A DNA stretch of 64,000 nucleotides from Acheta domesticus. Taxonomy: Eukaryota; Arthropoda; Insecta; Orthoptera; Gryllidae. Both the position numbers and the translations under genes were made by a program. The stretch is taken from positions 164,723,681 through 164,787,680 of the forward strand of contig JAHLJT010009436.1 in NCBI GenBank assembly GCA_031308135.1, read 5' to 3'. This document shows, piece after piece, positions 54,860 through 64,000 of this stretch. The notes under the pieces were generated by a model, which was given only the letters and a program-made list of their open reading frames with translations, did not search any database and was not told where the DNA came from. Each line of letters begins with the position of its first letter. The stretch's first letter is position 1.

Positions 54860-55100
54860 GCGATGCGTCTGCTGAGCGCTGTCTGCCGGGCGACGCAAGC
54901 GGCAGGGGCGGGGCGAGCGAGGGGGGTGGCGGGGACGTGGGTGGGGGCGGGGGCGCGGGCGGGGGCGCGGGCGGGGCCGAGAGGGCATGCAGGAAGAGAA
55001 GGGCTGATTATAATACGTGACGCTGGTAAATAAACACCCGCGCGACGCCCTTTAATTCCATAAAGAGCTTTGGAATAACTTTTTATGGAATAATGAATTT
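54860..55100. promoter_or_regulatory. GC-rich island with paired CCATAAA motifs
   Basis: 54890-54985 is G-rich with GGGGGCGCGGGC units. Then a non-repetitive part contains ATTCCATAAA (55055-55064) and its exact complement TTTATGGAAT (55082-55091), 17 bases apart. The core TTTATGG resembles the site preferred by posterior Hox (Abd-B/Cdx type) proteins. A possible cis-regulatory element; inference only. Confidence 0.3.
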
Positions 55101-56100
55101 TGGGAAGGCTGCAACGTCCCTTGTGTATACTCGGAGTTAGGTTATATAGAATCACTTGTGAAATCTGATGCAAGGAGAGAAAAGTGCCACACTTTGGAGA
55201 GACAGCGTGTGCTTATTTTTTTGCCCAGCGGGTGAAAGAAATATGCAGGCCGCTGGTGGAAATGAACGTGATAACCTAATTCTGTGTCACGAATGTAAAA
55301 CTGTATTTTTGTTACCGTCAGTTTGAATGTAATGAAAACATACTCTAGAGATAAAGATTTAAATGTACAACATTGTTTTTATGACTTCATTTCTGTATGC
55401 ATATTCATGCATATCATTCAGAATCTGTACTATGTAGTACAAAACACCCACGCTTATATATAAAGTGCAGAATTAAGGACGAGTTAATATTATTTCAAAG
55501 AATTATTATACTTTCTATGTATACACCGAAAGATGTAACGTGCTGTATTGATATTTTTTTAAGTTTTTTTGTAGGAAGGTCACATTGCTTATCGCTTGAC
55601 GCAATCGACTCACTCACAGAAGATGGCAGATAAAAGCTAAAAAAATTGAGCCTTATCGTAGATGGTGTTTCATCGAATGACTCCCGTTTGCGTGTTGTCA
55701 GAAAAGGGTAAATAAAAGTGCTGGAACATGTGCAGTTATGAGTTCCGCTTTACTTTCATTTTTACTTAATGCACTTTCATTGTTTTCTCCATCGTCGTTC
55801 CTGAGAGTTACTTTCGAGAGCGTCGATCGGGTTCGCACCTGGAAACATGGTTGCTGCATTGAGCTGCCAAACGTTGTTTCTCCACATAATGGCTCTACTG
55901 TATACTAGACTTCAGTTCAGATGCATTCGTAATAGAAATTAAAACTGGATGCATTCGTTAATCTACCAAAAAACTTCGACTTGAGAATAAATTTGGGTTC
56001 CAACATTAACATCCGAACTATATCAAACATGAAATAGTACATTATGAAACGTTGATGTAATGATGGGTATTAACACGAGTGTGATATTACGATACAAGCG
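55101..56100. other. AT-rich non-coding DNA
   Basis: No repeats or exons that I can support. A 78-codon + frame (55397-55633) shows no known domain. Confidence 0.4.
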
Positions 56101-56103
56101 AGG

Positions 56104-56285
56104 AACTGTATCGAAATGACTGTCATTATGCAACTGGTTGCAGCCATCAAATGACAGCATTATACAAAGGGAGTAGAAAAACGTAATTTGAATTCTGATA
56201 ATTTATTTTGCTCTTAGATACATTTGTTCTATTGATGAAGTGTGTGTTGGCATTCCTGCTGCTGCACTGCCATTCCTATCTCCTA
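56104..56285 (+). repeat. ~620-bp-spaced direct duplication, copy 1
   Basis: GAACTGTATCGAAATGACTG, GCAACTGGTTGCAG, CATCAAATGACAGCATTATAC, GGGAGTAGAAAAACGTA, then TTGATGAAGTGTGTGTTGGC and ATTCCTGCTGCTGCA. The same series occurs at 56724-56890, about 90% identical by eye. Between the copies, 56400-56500 has an imperfect inverted pair (GCGGACAGCTACC and GGTTACCTGTCCGC). Confidence 0.8.
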
Positions 56286-56723
56286 ACGAGTATCGTAAAC
56301 TTTACACGAGTGTATTACTACACATTACATCGAGTTTCATATGGTACTTTTTCTACGACTTTTATAAGTTAAACTTGTACAATGAATAGTTTCGTGGCAG
56401 TTGATTCAGCCAAGGCCGCCTAGCGGACAGCTACCTAAACCTACCCTCGCCAGCTGTCGCAGGTGTCTGTGGTTACCTGTCCGCCTGCTAAGGAGTACTG
56501 CGCTAGTCAAATAGGATCAAAGTGAAATTACGACCCGCTTTATTTTAAATAATATACCACGAAAAAATACTACTAATAAAAGAAATTAAAGTTATTGAGC
56601 ATAATATAATATCAAATACAATTTTAATGTACGCAATCGAACGAAATTTTTGCTGAAACGATTCTCAATGATTAAGTGTCAATACTTGTTTCTCTGTGAT
56701 TGGTCAAGAACCTGTATCATAAT
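56286..56723. other. Spacer between the duplicated copies
   Basis: AT-rich except for a balanced stretch at 56400-56510. No gene. Confidence 0.4.
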
Positions 56724-56890
56724 GGAAACTGTATCGAAGTGACTATCATGATGCAACTGGTTGCAGTCATCAAATGACAGCATTATACAATGGGAGTAGA
56801 AAAACGTACTTTGAATTCTGATCATTTGTTTTGTTCTTTTGATGAAGTGTATGTTGGCATTCCTGCTGCTGCATTGCCATTCCCACCTCC
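56724..56890 (+). repeat. Direct duplication, copy 2
   Basis: Second copy of 56104-56285. It opens a 97-codon + frame (56790-57083) that continues into the CpG-rich DNA to the right. Because the first copy does not preserve the frame, coding is doubtful. Confidence 0.8.
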
Positions 56891-57085
56891 TTGCCGCACC
56901 TCATCCACTCTCCCGCAGGACGTGCCCCGACGGCTTCGCTGCAACTCATGCTCGTCGCTCTTTCGCGTGACCGGCGTGCCTTCGCCCCGACGTGTCAGTC
57001 ACAGCAGCCGCACGGCGCGCGCAACACGTGCTCACCCCTCGCCCGTCACACACGACGTCGTCACTGATCTTTCCAACGACTAACA
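56891..57085. promoter_or_regulatory. Small CpG island
   Basis: CpG-dense, non-repetitive, about 190 bp, with GTGACCGGCG, CACACGACGTCGTCAC and similar words. The second contains GACGTC, a CRE-like palindrome. No transcript signal. Confidence 0.3.
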
Positions 57086-57764
57086 TCTATCGGAAATGGG
57101 CTCCTGAGTTTCAAAAAGACTTATAGGTTTTTAACACGTACTGCTGCGTTTACAACTAGAGGTTACAAATTACTTAGCACATACAGAAGACTTTGGAATA
57201 ACATGATTATTCTCCTGCGCAAAATGTTAAATTTTCAAGTATGGATTTATGGAATGTATTTAAATGTTGTGATTTTTTTTATTTTTTCTGAAAACATTGT
57301 TACTACTCGTACTACCTTTCAATATTAGAGATATTTAATTAAGTTAATGAAATACAGTAAATATAATACTCGTTTCTAACAAATACAAATTTCCAGAACA
57401 CCGTATCATAATTTTCTCATTAATGATTCCGTGATTTTATTTTACTTTTTTCTCAGAAACTCAATATTAGGGGGGAGGAAGATACTGTTACAACAAATAG
57501 TTCAGAGGAACAACTTTATTTAATGTATTAGAAGAAAATACATTCTCGCATTTTATATACTTTGTATAAACAATATGTAATGCAGCAGCAAAAACGGCTG
57601 ATTTTTCCACCGATGAATTCCTCTTGTAGGTCCTCGATACGGAAAAAGTGGATACTTATTCCTCTTTGTAGTACATTACTCCCTATAACACGTTCTGTTG
57701 TCAGAAAGATCGTTTTGTGGATCTTAGATACCGAAAAATTGATTTATAGCAAAATATCAACACC
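57086..57764. other. AT-rich DNA with an old dispersed repeat
   Basis: 57640-57755 is similar to 33700-33845 in the same orientation (anchor GATACCGAAAAAT-GA). The SINE copy F begins directly after it. No gene. Confidence 0.45.
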
Positions 57765-58075
57765 CGGCTTAACAAACGGGCCACGGACCGCGCGCGATCT
57801 TTCCTTCCTCTTCCTTGCCCTATCCTCACCCCTTAAACACAAACATGCACTATGCTACCACACAGATCAGTCGGGAGCTTGGAGCTTGTTCCGGCTGGGC
57901 GGTGCCCCGCTGGTGGGAGTGGCCTGGTTAAGGAAAACCCTACTAGTTGACGGTTGGTCGGCGCCGGATCTCGCTATCCAGCGGGGAAAAGATCACCGCC
58001 ACCTTCCGATAAAAAAAACACGCACCACACTCACGTGACAAACGACTTGTGTAGTTGATGCGCCCGGAATCACGA
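57765..58075 (+). mobile_element. tRNA-headed SINE family, copy F (5' truncated)
   Basis: Begins at CGGCTTAACAAACGGGCCAC, then GGACCGCGCGCGATCTTTCC, a pyrimidine tract, GATCAGTCGGGAGCTTGGAG, GGTTGGTCGGCGCCGGATCTC, CAGCGGGGAAAAGATCACCG, and GTTGATGCGCCCGGAATCAC with a short AATCAG tail. The head and left body are absent, as expected of incomplete reverse transcription. Confidence 0.85.
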
Positions 58076-58119
58076 ACAATCAGTCCATTTAGCATTTGGC
58101 TGCCGTAGCTACAGCCGCC

Positions 58120-58480
58120 GTGCTTTTCGCACCACGCCCACTCGCCGGCCGCCATTCGCTCCCCGGAGCCGCGCCGCGCCGCGCCGCGCCGCGCCGTGCG
58201 GCCCGCTAATCGAGGCCGGCGCGCCGCTCGCCGCCATCGCCGCACGGCTGGTGATCAAGCTGTGCGGCGTTACCTCGTTATTCCGGTGCAGTTGGGCGGG
58301 CGCGCGCGGTTAACCGGCGCATTCCTGGCGGCGGTGGCTCCGCCTGGCGGTCGGATTTCGTACCTCGCTGCGTGTTCGTTCGATTGGGCTGGCTTTGAGC
58401 GCGCGTTGGGCCCGGGCCGCCGCCGCCGCCCCCCCTTGCTCTGGAGCTCGTCTTCCTTCTACTCTTCGTCCTCTTCCCCA
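58120..58480. promoter_or_regulatory. CpG island
   Basis: CpG-dense, with a GCCGC/GCGCC pentamer run at 58170-58197 and a CCGCCG tract at 58418-58432. It is followed by C/T-rich DNA (58440-58660), which includes acceptor-like TTTTCTCCAG and CTCTCTCCCAG words on the + strand. No exon is defined. Confidence 0.35.
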
Positions 58481-58664
58481 CCGCCCCACTTCTTGCTCGA
58501 TCGCTGCCATTCGCTCGTACCCAACATCTGTACGCTTCTCTCCTGATCCCGTAACTTCTCACCACTTATCTCTCTCCCAGGATCCTGTGGTTCGTCACCG
58601 CCCAAAAACTTGGTTTGATGATCTCTTCCTTCTTTTCTCCAGCTTTCTGACCGGGAAGTACTAG

Positions 58665-59082
58665 GGTCGGGTTCAGACAGTGGCAGGATTTTCGACACTA
58701 CCTAGTCATCGAATTCATCCTCCGTCTGGAGGAGAATTCTAGCCGCCGGCTGCTCTGATTGGTAGTTTTCCGAGGTTTCTCCAATCATCACCAGGCAAAT
58801 ACCGGAGCAGTACCCTAAAAAACGGGCCACGGACTGCGCGCGATCTTTCCTTTCTCTTCCTTTTCCTATCCTTACCAGCTGGAAGCGTAGAGCATATCTA
58901 AGCTGGAGTTTTCCCCGCTTTTAGGAGATACTTGATTGGGGAAACCCAGCAAGCCGTTTGATAGGGCGGCGCCGAATCTCGCCATTCAGCGGGAGAATAT
59001 CACCGCCACCTCCCGTTATAAAAGCTTGCATTATACTTACCGGACAATGTCCTTAGCGGTTAACGCGTCCTGAATGATCGTT
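58665..59082 (+). mobile_element. tRNA-headed SINE family, copy G
   Basis: Head remnant GGTCGGGTTCAGAC, then AGGATTTTCGACACTACCTAG, GTCTGGAGGAGAATTCTAGC, CTCTGATTGGTAGTTTTCCG, CCAATCATCACCAGGC, AAAAAACGGGCCACGGACTG, GGGCGGCGCCGAATCTCGCC, and TTAACGCGTCCTGAATGATC. The middle GC-rich part is shorter than in copy A, and the tail is degenerate. It lies 590 bp from copy F in the same orientation. Confidence 0.82.
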
Positions 59083-59810
59083 CATCTTCTCCAACTCTCT
59101 TATCTTTACACTCACTCTCCCTTATATCCCGTATCCTTCATCACTTCAATTTTTTTCTCATCCATTTTACACCTCGCACCGTTACCCATGTTTGTCCCTT
59201 GCCTACTCTCTATCGCTCACTTACACTTGTTACTTGTTCCATAAACCTAACCCTTCTAGTGCTCTTCAGCAGTAGTTATGCACTAGTTTTTAATAATTTT
59301 AGTTAGGTTTTAATAATAAATAGTAATTTATTAGTTTATCTTAGCATAATTTTGAAATATCTACGTTTTATGCGTATGAAAATAAATACAGTTACAGTTA
59401 TATATGTAATGGCATAAAATATTTCTCATAAAAATGTTTGTTCTAATGTTACCTGGTGATTACATCAAATTTGAATGATGGCGACTAACAGACAAAGCTT
59501 CCAATTACAGGTTTCCTGGATTTAGAGAATACTTTCCACAAAAGAGAACAGGAATAAATAGAACAAGGCTACGCGTGCTTTTCCACAAAGCATACAGCCT
59601 AAAAGGGCCAAAATGTGGGGCTCGAATAATGCTTAGAGGTATTCAGAGACGCACGAAATGTTGGACACATAGTCTACGAATTTCCAGCATGCAATGTTCG
59701 AGAATGTGTTTGGGGAATAGTCAATTGACCAAATATAAATTGTACGACACAATTACTTACTGATAATATTAATTTTCATGAAACATTCTCAAAAACCTAC
59801 CCACTCCCGC
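59083..59810. other. Spacer, possibly partly derived from the LINE downstream
   Basis: 59090-59270 is C/T-rich; 59280-59420 is AT-rich with ATAATAAATAGTAATTTATTAG-like words at 59312-59333. A 62-codon + frame (59575-59763) is of unknown origin. Some of this may be the decayed 5' part of the LINE, but I see no diagnostic motif. Confidence 0.35.
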
Positions 59811-59814
59811 CATA

Positions 59815-60870
59815 GCTTTCATTATAAACATGTATAATTCATCTTTAAGACCTAGCTACTACCCTACTACCTGGAAACATTCTATCAATCTCCCGATCTC
59901 CAAACCCAATAAGAATCATAGCATTCCTGACAAATATATAGGTCCATAAGCCCCCTCTCTACTTTAGCAAAACTTTTCGAGCGATTAATCCTAACAAGAT
60001 TAAACAATTACCACAAAAATACCTGATTCCATTCTACCAATTTGGATTCATTAATAAACTATCCACAGCACATCAACTTTTGCGTATCTCAGTACATCTC
60101 CACTCCTTAAAAAAAATCAATAGCATTTTTCATGGACATCGCTAAAGCATTCGTCAGGGTGTGACATGAAGGCTTAGTTTATAAACTCTTATCAATAGGC
60201 ATCCCTACATACCTCTTCAAAATAATTAAATATTCCTCACCAATAGAACTTTCTCAGTTACAATAGAAAATCAAAATTTGAACATTCGCTACTGGTTCGA
60301 ATCAAAATTCGAACATTCCTATCTCAACTGGTCTCCCTCAAGGATTCTCTCACTTCTCAATTAATTACATAGCCAACGAAATTTAATCTCATTTAAGTAA
60401 AATCAAAACCTGGGCAACGAAATGGAAGATCAAAATCAACCCCTCGAAATCTACTAGTGTCGAGTTAAGCTAAAGGCTTCACTTTCACACCATGTATTTC
60501 ATACCGTTTAAAATGGACAACAACAATACAATTCCTTGGACACCTCCTAACAATGCCGTTAAATACCTTTGCCTCCATATGGACACTCCACTCCATTAGA
60601 AAATACACATAGATACCAAAGTTCAACAAGTCGAAGCCAAAATACATCTAAAACCACTTATAATAACAGACTTTCACTAAATAATGGCACTACCTTATTC
60701 AAAACCATCTTAAGACCTTCCCTGCACGATTATCCAATTTGGACAAATGCGGATAAATATAACGTCAACAAAATTCAGATAATCCAGAACAAGCACCTAT
60801 GAACTGTCACCCAAGCCCCCTAACTCATTTCCAATAAACACCACAATTTAACCTAAATCCCATCGCACGT
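59815..60870 (+). pseudogene. Decayed Jockey-superfamily non-LTR reverse transcriptase
   Basis: Frame-shifting translation shows the order of a Jockey-type RT. YRSISPLSTLAKLFERLIL lies at 59937-59993. STAHQLLRISVHLH is near 60064. Motif A, FMDIAKAF, is at 60129-60152, followed by VRV, a stop where Trp is expected, and HEGLVYKLL. TGLPQG is at 60327-60344. WATKWKIKINPSKS is at 60411-60452. KYLCLHMDTPLH is near 60561. LFKTILRPSLHDYPIWTNADKY is at 60698-60763. The catalytic YADD segment between TGLPQG and WATKW is deleted. Stops and frameshifts are many. Such elements copy themselves by target-primed reverse transcription; this one is dead. Confidence 0.85.
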
Positions 60871-61110
60871 ATCATTGCCTTTCTTTCCAATAATTTGTAT
60901 TGAAGCCCACCCCTCATTAATTAAGATAGTCATATATCAAGATAGGAAATATAATGAAATCCCAACTATAGTAAAAAAAACATATCCTATCCACTCATTT
61001 CTGAACATTTTTGCCAATCTTTATTATTGGAGGTGCTCGGCGATACCTAGTTTACATTAGATTTAGTTTATAATAAATTAGGTTTAACAACAATAATAAT
61101 AAAAACGACA
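60871..61110 (+). mobile_element. Probable 3' end of the LINE
   Basis: The frame continues with IHSFLNIFANLYYWRCS near 61000, after which AT-rich DNA with TTAGTTTATAATAAATTAGG and (AATA)n words suggests the 3' UTR and tail. The exact end is not defined. Confidence 0.45.
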
Positions 61111-61960
61111 ACATCATCCTTTCACCTCATAATTGATTATTCAAGATTAGCAATCTTGTCTCAACCAAGGAATGCACCCGAAAGGCTAATCCCCATAATT
61201 CCACAAGTTGATCTCTAGCAGCAAAGAATACTACTGGGCCTCGGAAGAGAGAAATGTGTTGCATGGTACGTAGTGGCCCATACATGAATAACAACAAATT
61301 AGGTTTAAGTCAACAATACCAATAAGTTTCATGCAAACTGAACTTTGTAAAACAATCCTATATAAAATACAAATTAATAATAATGTTTAAATTGTTTTTT
61401 AATTTTTGGCTAAAATTAGACCCTGACAATTTTCATGGACATCATATCATGTACAGGAATGTACTATCAACGGATGTTTACACGGAATTCAGCAGCAGAA
61501 AATAATTTTCATTTCGTTTCTGAATTTTTCTACGATATTACGGCGTTTCGTTAGATGTGATTTAAATGACGACTTAAGCATGAAACGTTGCTATATATTG
61601 TTACATAACCGTGACCAATAATGTGAGCGATTATGTTGGTACGTGTTATTGTGGCACGTCTAACTTCATTTAAAATTAAACAAAGAAAGCTTAGCTAAGA
61701 AATATATTGTATTTATTATAACTGCAGAAAAATCAGATTTTTTATCGTTGTAAAAGAATATTCTGATATTGAATATCAGAATGAATATCGGAATTGAATG
61801 AATTTTATTATTGCAAATGTTTTACGATTTAGGAATTACGAAGATTTTAGACTATAATACATCACGCGAACAACACATTACAACATTAATTACAACATAA
61901 TATTTGTAATAAGAAAATAGTCAAGAAACGTTTCCTTGTCCTAGTGAGTGCGTTCGCAGT
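61111..61960. other. AT-rich non-coding DNA
   Basis: A near-perfect palindrome (ATTCTGATATT G AATATCAGAAT) lies at 61769-61791. No other features. Confidence 0.45.
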
Positions 61961-62154
61961 GAGGGCGTGTGCAAAGGTTGAGCGCAAGCGGCGTTAGGTG
62001 GCGCCCTCGCGCGTCAGACGCCGCTGGGCCGCGCGCGCCGGCGGCGGATGACAAAGGAATCCGAGCAGCCCCTCAATCCGCCATAAAATCCTGGCTTAGG
62101 CCGTGTAAGGAGCCGCTCGTCTGCACGGCGCCTTCATCCGGGGCCTAGCGCCAG
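61961..62154. promoter_or_regulatory. CpG island
   Basis: About 190 bp of CpG-dense, non-repetitive DNA with AATCCGCCATAAAATCCTGG at 62075-62094. It borders the polypyrimidine tract. Regulatory role inferred from composition only. Confidence 0.35.
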
Positions 62155-62785
62155 ACCTTGGGGCACTCCCAAGGCGACACCGCTCCCTCCTTGAGTTGCT
62201 CTCTTCCCTTGCTATTATCTCTCTCCTACCTCTCCTCCCTTTTTCTTCTACCCCTTTTCTCTTCTACCCCTTTTCTCTTCTACCTCTTTTCTCTTCTACC
62301 TCTTCTCTTTTTTTCTTCTACCTCTTCTCTCTTTTTATTTTACTTCCTCTTTTTCTTATATCTCTTCTTCCTCACTTCTTCATCTCTTCTCCCCCTCACT
62401 TCAATTTTTGTCTCTCTCTTCTCTTTCCCTCAGTCTTCCTTTTTTCCTCTTCCGGTCTTCCGGTTCTTCTCCACCTCTTTTCTTTCTCTTCTTCCTTGCA
62501 CTTCTTCTCTTCAATTTCATCTTCTCTTCACCTTCGCTCTTCTTCTCTTCTCTCGCCCTTCGTCTCTTCTCTCTCACTTTTCCGTCACTTCTTGAAGACT
62601 GTTCTAGCTCTCCTTCCACTCTAACTTTCTCCTCTCTCACTTTCTTTACTGTTTTCTCTATCTTTACACCTCTCTCCTCTGTCTTTCTTCCCATATCTCC
62701 TCTCCCTTCTCTCCATCTCTTCTCTCTCTTCTCACTTTCTTTTCTCCATCTCTTCTTGCCCACTTCTCTATCTCGCCTCATTTCT
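62155..62785 (+). repeat. 600-bp polypyrimidine (CT-rich) tract
   Basis: Nearly pure C/T on the + strand with TCTTCTACCTCTT-type units at 62240-62330 and more degenerate TCTC words after. It has triplex (H-DNA) potential. Frames of 140-150 codons on both strands (leucine/serine/phenylalanine or arginine/lysine/glutamate) are translations of the tract. Confidence 0.9.
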
Positions 62786-64000
62786 CTGAACTTTTTCGCG
62801 TTAATTCGGCGCAGTAGCTTCATAGAGTATGAACTATATACTTTTGTTTTCCTTCACTAGATTCATAATTTCAAATCATTTTCTATCTTCTTTTAGCTTC
62901 CTAATTATTACATCTGCATGTCTACTTTCATTCTCTAGACTTTTAGCTCAAGTTATTTTCATGTCATCATTTTCAAGATATTTGACTGTAATGCACAACT
63001 GAATAATTAAAGATTTGTATTTACCTTGTCATTTACGCCCGGCTTATTTCTTCATCTTATTAAAATTTCAACGACTTCTGAACGCTGACTTTTTTCTGTT
63101 TGTGCACGATTCACATTGTTACCGAATTTAAATTTATTCTCTTTCCTCAATACTGGATCATTTTAAAATTATCTTTTGTTGTTGTTTTCTTCTCTCAAAT
63201 TCTTACATACACCATATGCTCACCATCTCAAACACATGCTTCGTATTCTTTTCCCAAATATTTCGTCCTCATATCTAAATTTTCAGTACTTCTTTATTGA
63301 ATCAGCATTCTTCGTATTTTTTCATGAGTCATACCTTCACCATCGTTTCAGTCTTCCTTCGTGATCCCTACCTCCTTTTTCTTTCAAAACCAATTGTCGC
63401 ATTCCTCATCCTCCTCCCTTATCCCAGGTCTAAAATGTCACCCTTCACCTTCTTCTACGCCCTTCCTTTTCTGCCCTCCCCTTCGATTGCATTAGGGTCG
63501 CAAAATTGGAGGCGAGATCCGACCTTTTCAAAATAGAGCGCTTACCGGGATGGTATCGTTTGCATCGCACTTGCATATATCATCACGCACCTCCGGGATC
63601 GTGTGTGACACTCGCTGGCTCGTCTGCTCCGGCGAAGGTGTAGCTTTTGTAAAGGCAATGAACCCCCGCTTTGAGAAAGGGAATATCTGGCCGCGTCCAT
63701 GTTCGTGAAATAAATGATATGAAATGAGGGAGCTCTGTATTTTTCACAACGAAGGTGTCACTTATGTGTGATCATGACTGAAAGCACTGTATGTGTATAG
63801 CGAGTTCCCTTATTTTGTGTAGAATGCACAACTTTTTCTTGCTAGTGCGTTGTTTTTATTGAAAAAGCGAGTAAAAACAGGGCTCGATGTGTACGTTTAT
63901 TTTGCTACCAATTGTCTAAAGGTTTGAAGCTTGTGTATATTACATTATCACTGTAGAGGTTCATCAACAAGAAATAAAATCATTCAGATAATATAATGCC
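62786..64000. other. Pyrimidine-leaning AT-rich DNA to the window end
   Basis: C/T-biased to about 63530, then mixed. A tract ending CTTATCCCAG at 63426 resembles an acceptor, without a supported exon. No repeat ends are recognised. Confidence 0.4.

Noticed and set aside
16000..62140. CpG islands as proven promoters
   Set aside because: Composition alone does not establish transcription starts; no consistent TATA/Inr/DPE set was found. They are listed only as possible regulatory regions.

Overview
The window looks like nuclear DNA of an animal with a large, repeat-rich genome, most probably an insect or other arthropod. It has AT-rich, stop-riddled DNA broken by short CpG-dense islands, hAT and piggyBac DNA transposons with textbook target-site duplications, a decayed Jockey-like LINE, tRNA-headed SINEs, solo LTRs, and splice-site-like rather than operon-like signals. 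No bacterial features are present. I cannot name the species. A hemimetabolous insect is a guess from repeat density and island structure.

No complete protein-coding gene could be supported. The long open frames are almost all in GC-rich low-complexity DNA, where several frames stay open at once. The window reads as intergenic DNA or the inside of one or more very long introns. The best evidence for the latter is at 19912-19991 on the + strand. An uninterrupted 16-base pyrimidine tract and CAG are followed directly by GTAAGT, and a second strong donor lies 51 bases downstream. This is the architecture of a recursive splice site (ratchet point) with an RS-exon, or of a 51-nt microexon. A possible + strand first coding exon with a GTGAGT donor lies at 13454-13538.

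Layout: 1-6060 holds GC-rich and purine-rich minisatellite DNA and a 395-bp inverted-repeat MITE (3139-3533). 6511-7408 is a hAT element; its relative sits in opposite orientation at 24850-25530. 9760-10330 is a CpG island. 12348-12898 is a candidate minus-strand LTR. 13598-15983 is a four-layer nest: a SINE interrupted by a solo LTR, a hAT at its left end, and a piggyBac-like element inside the hAT. 15984-17560 is a GC island ending in a 105-bp tandem repeat and abutting another hAT (17576-18224). 18233-23000 is AT-rich with the ratchet site and an inverted-repeat element. 23130-23890, 26540-27050 and 28080-29330 are CpG/minisatellite islands. 30880-32550 and 34110-34760 are further islands. 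36616-37228 is a hAT-like element. 37300-45870 has four more islands, a near-perfect 10-bp array and a 450-bp foldback palindrome. 47340-59085 is rich in SINEs and local duplications. 59815-61110 is a dead Jockey-like LINE. 62155-62780 is a 600-bp polypyrimidine tract.

The main biological content is therefore mobile-element history: at least eight copies of one tRNA-headed SINE family, a second unrelated tRNA SINE, five hAT-type insertions, one piggyBac type, one clear solo LTR, one LINE and several unclassified inverted-repeat elements, around about twenty CpG-dense islands that may be regulatory. Boundaries given without a target-site duplication are approximate.
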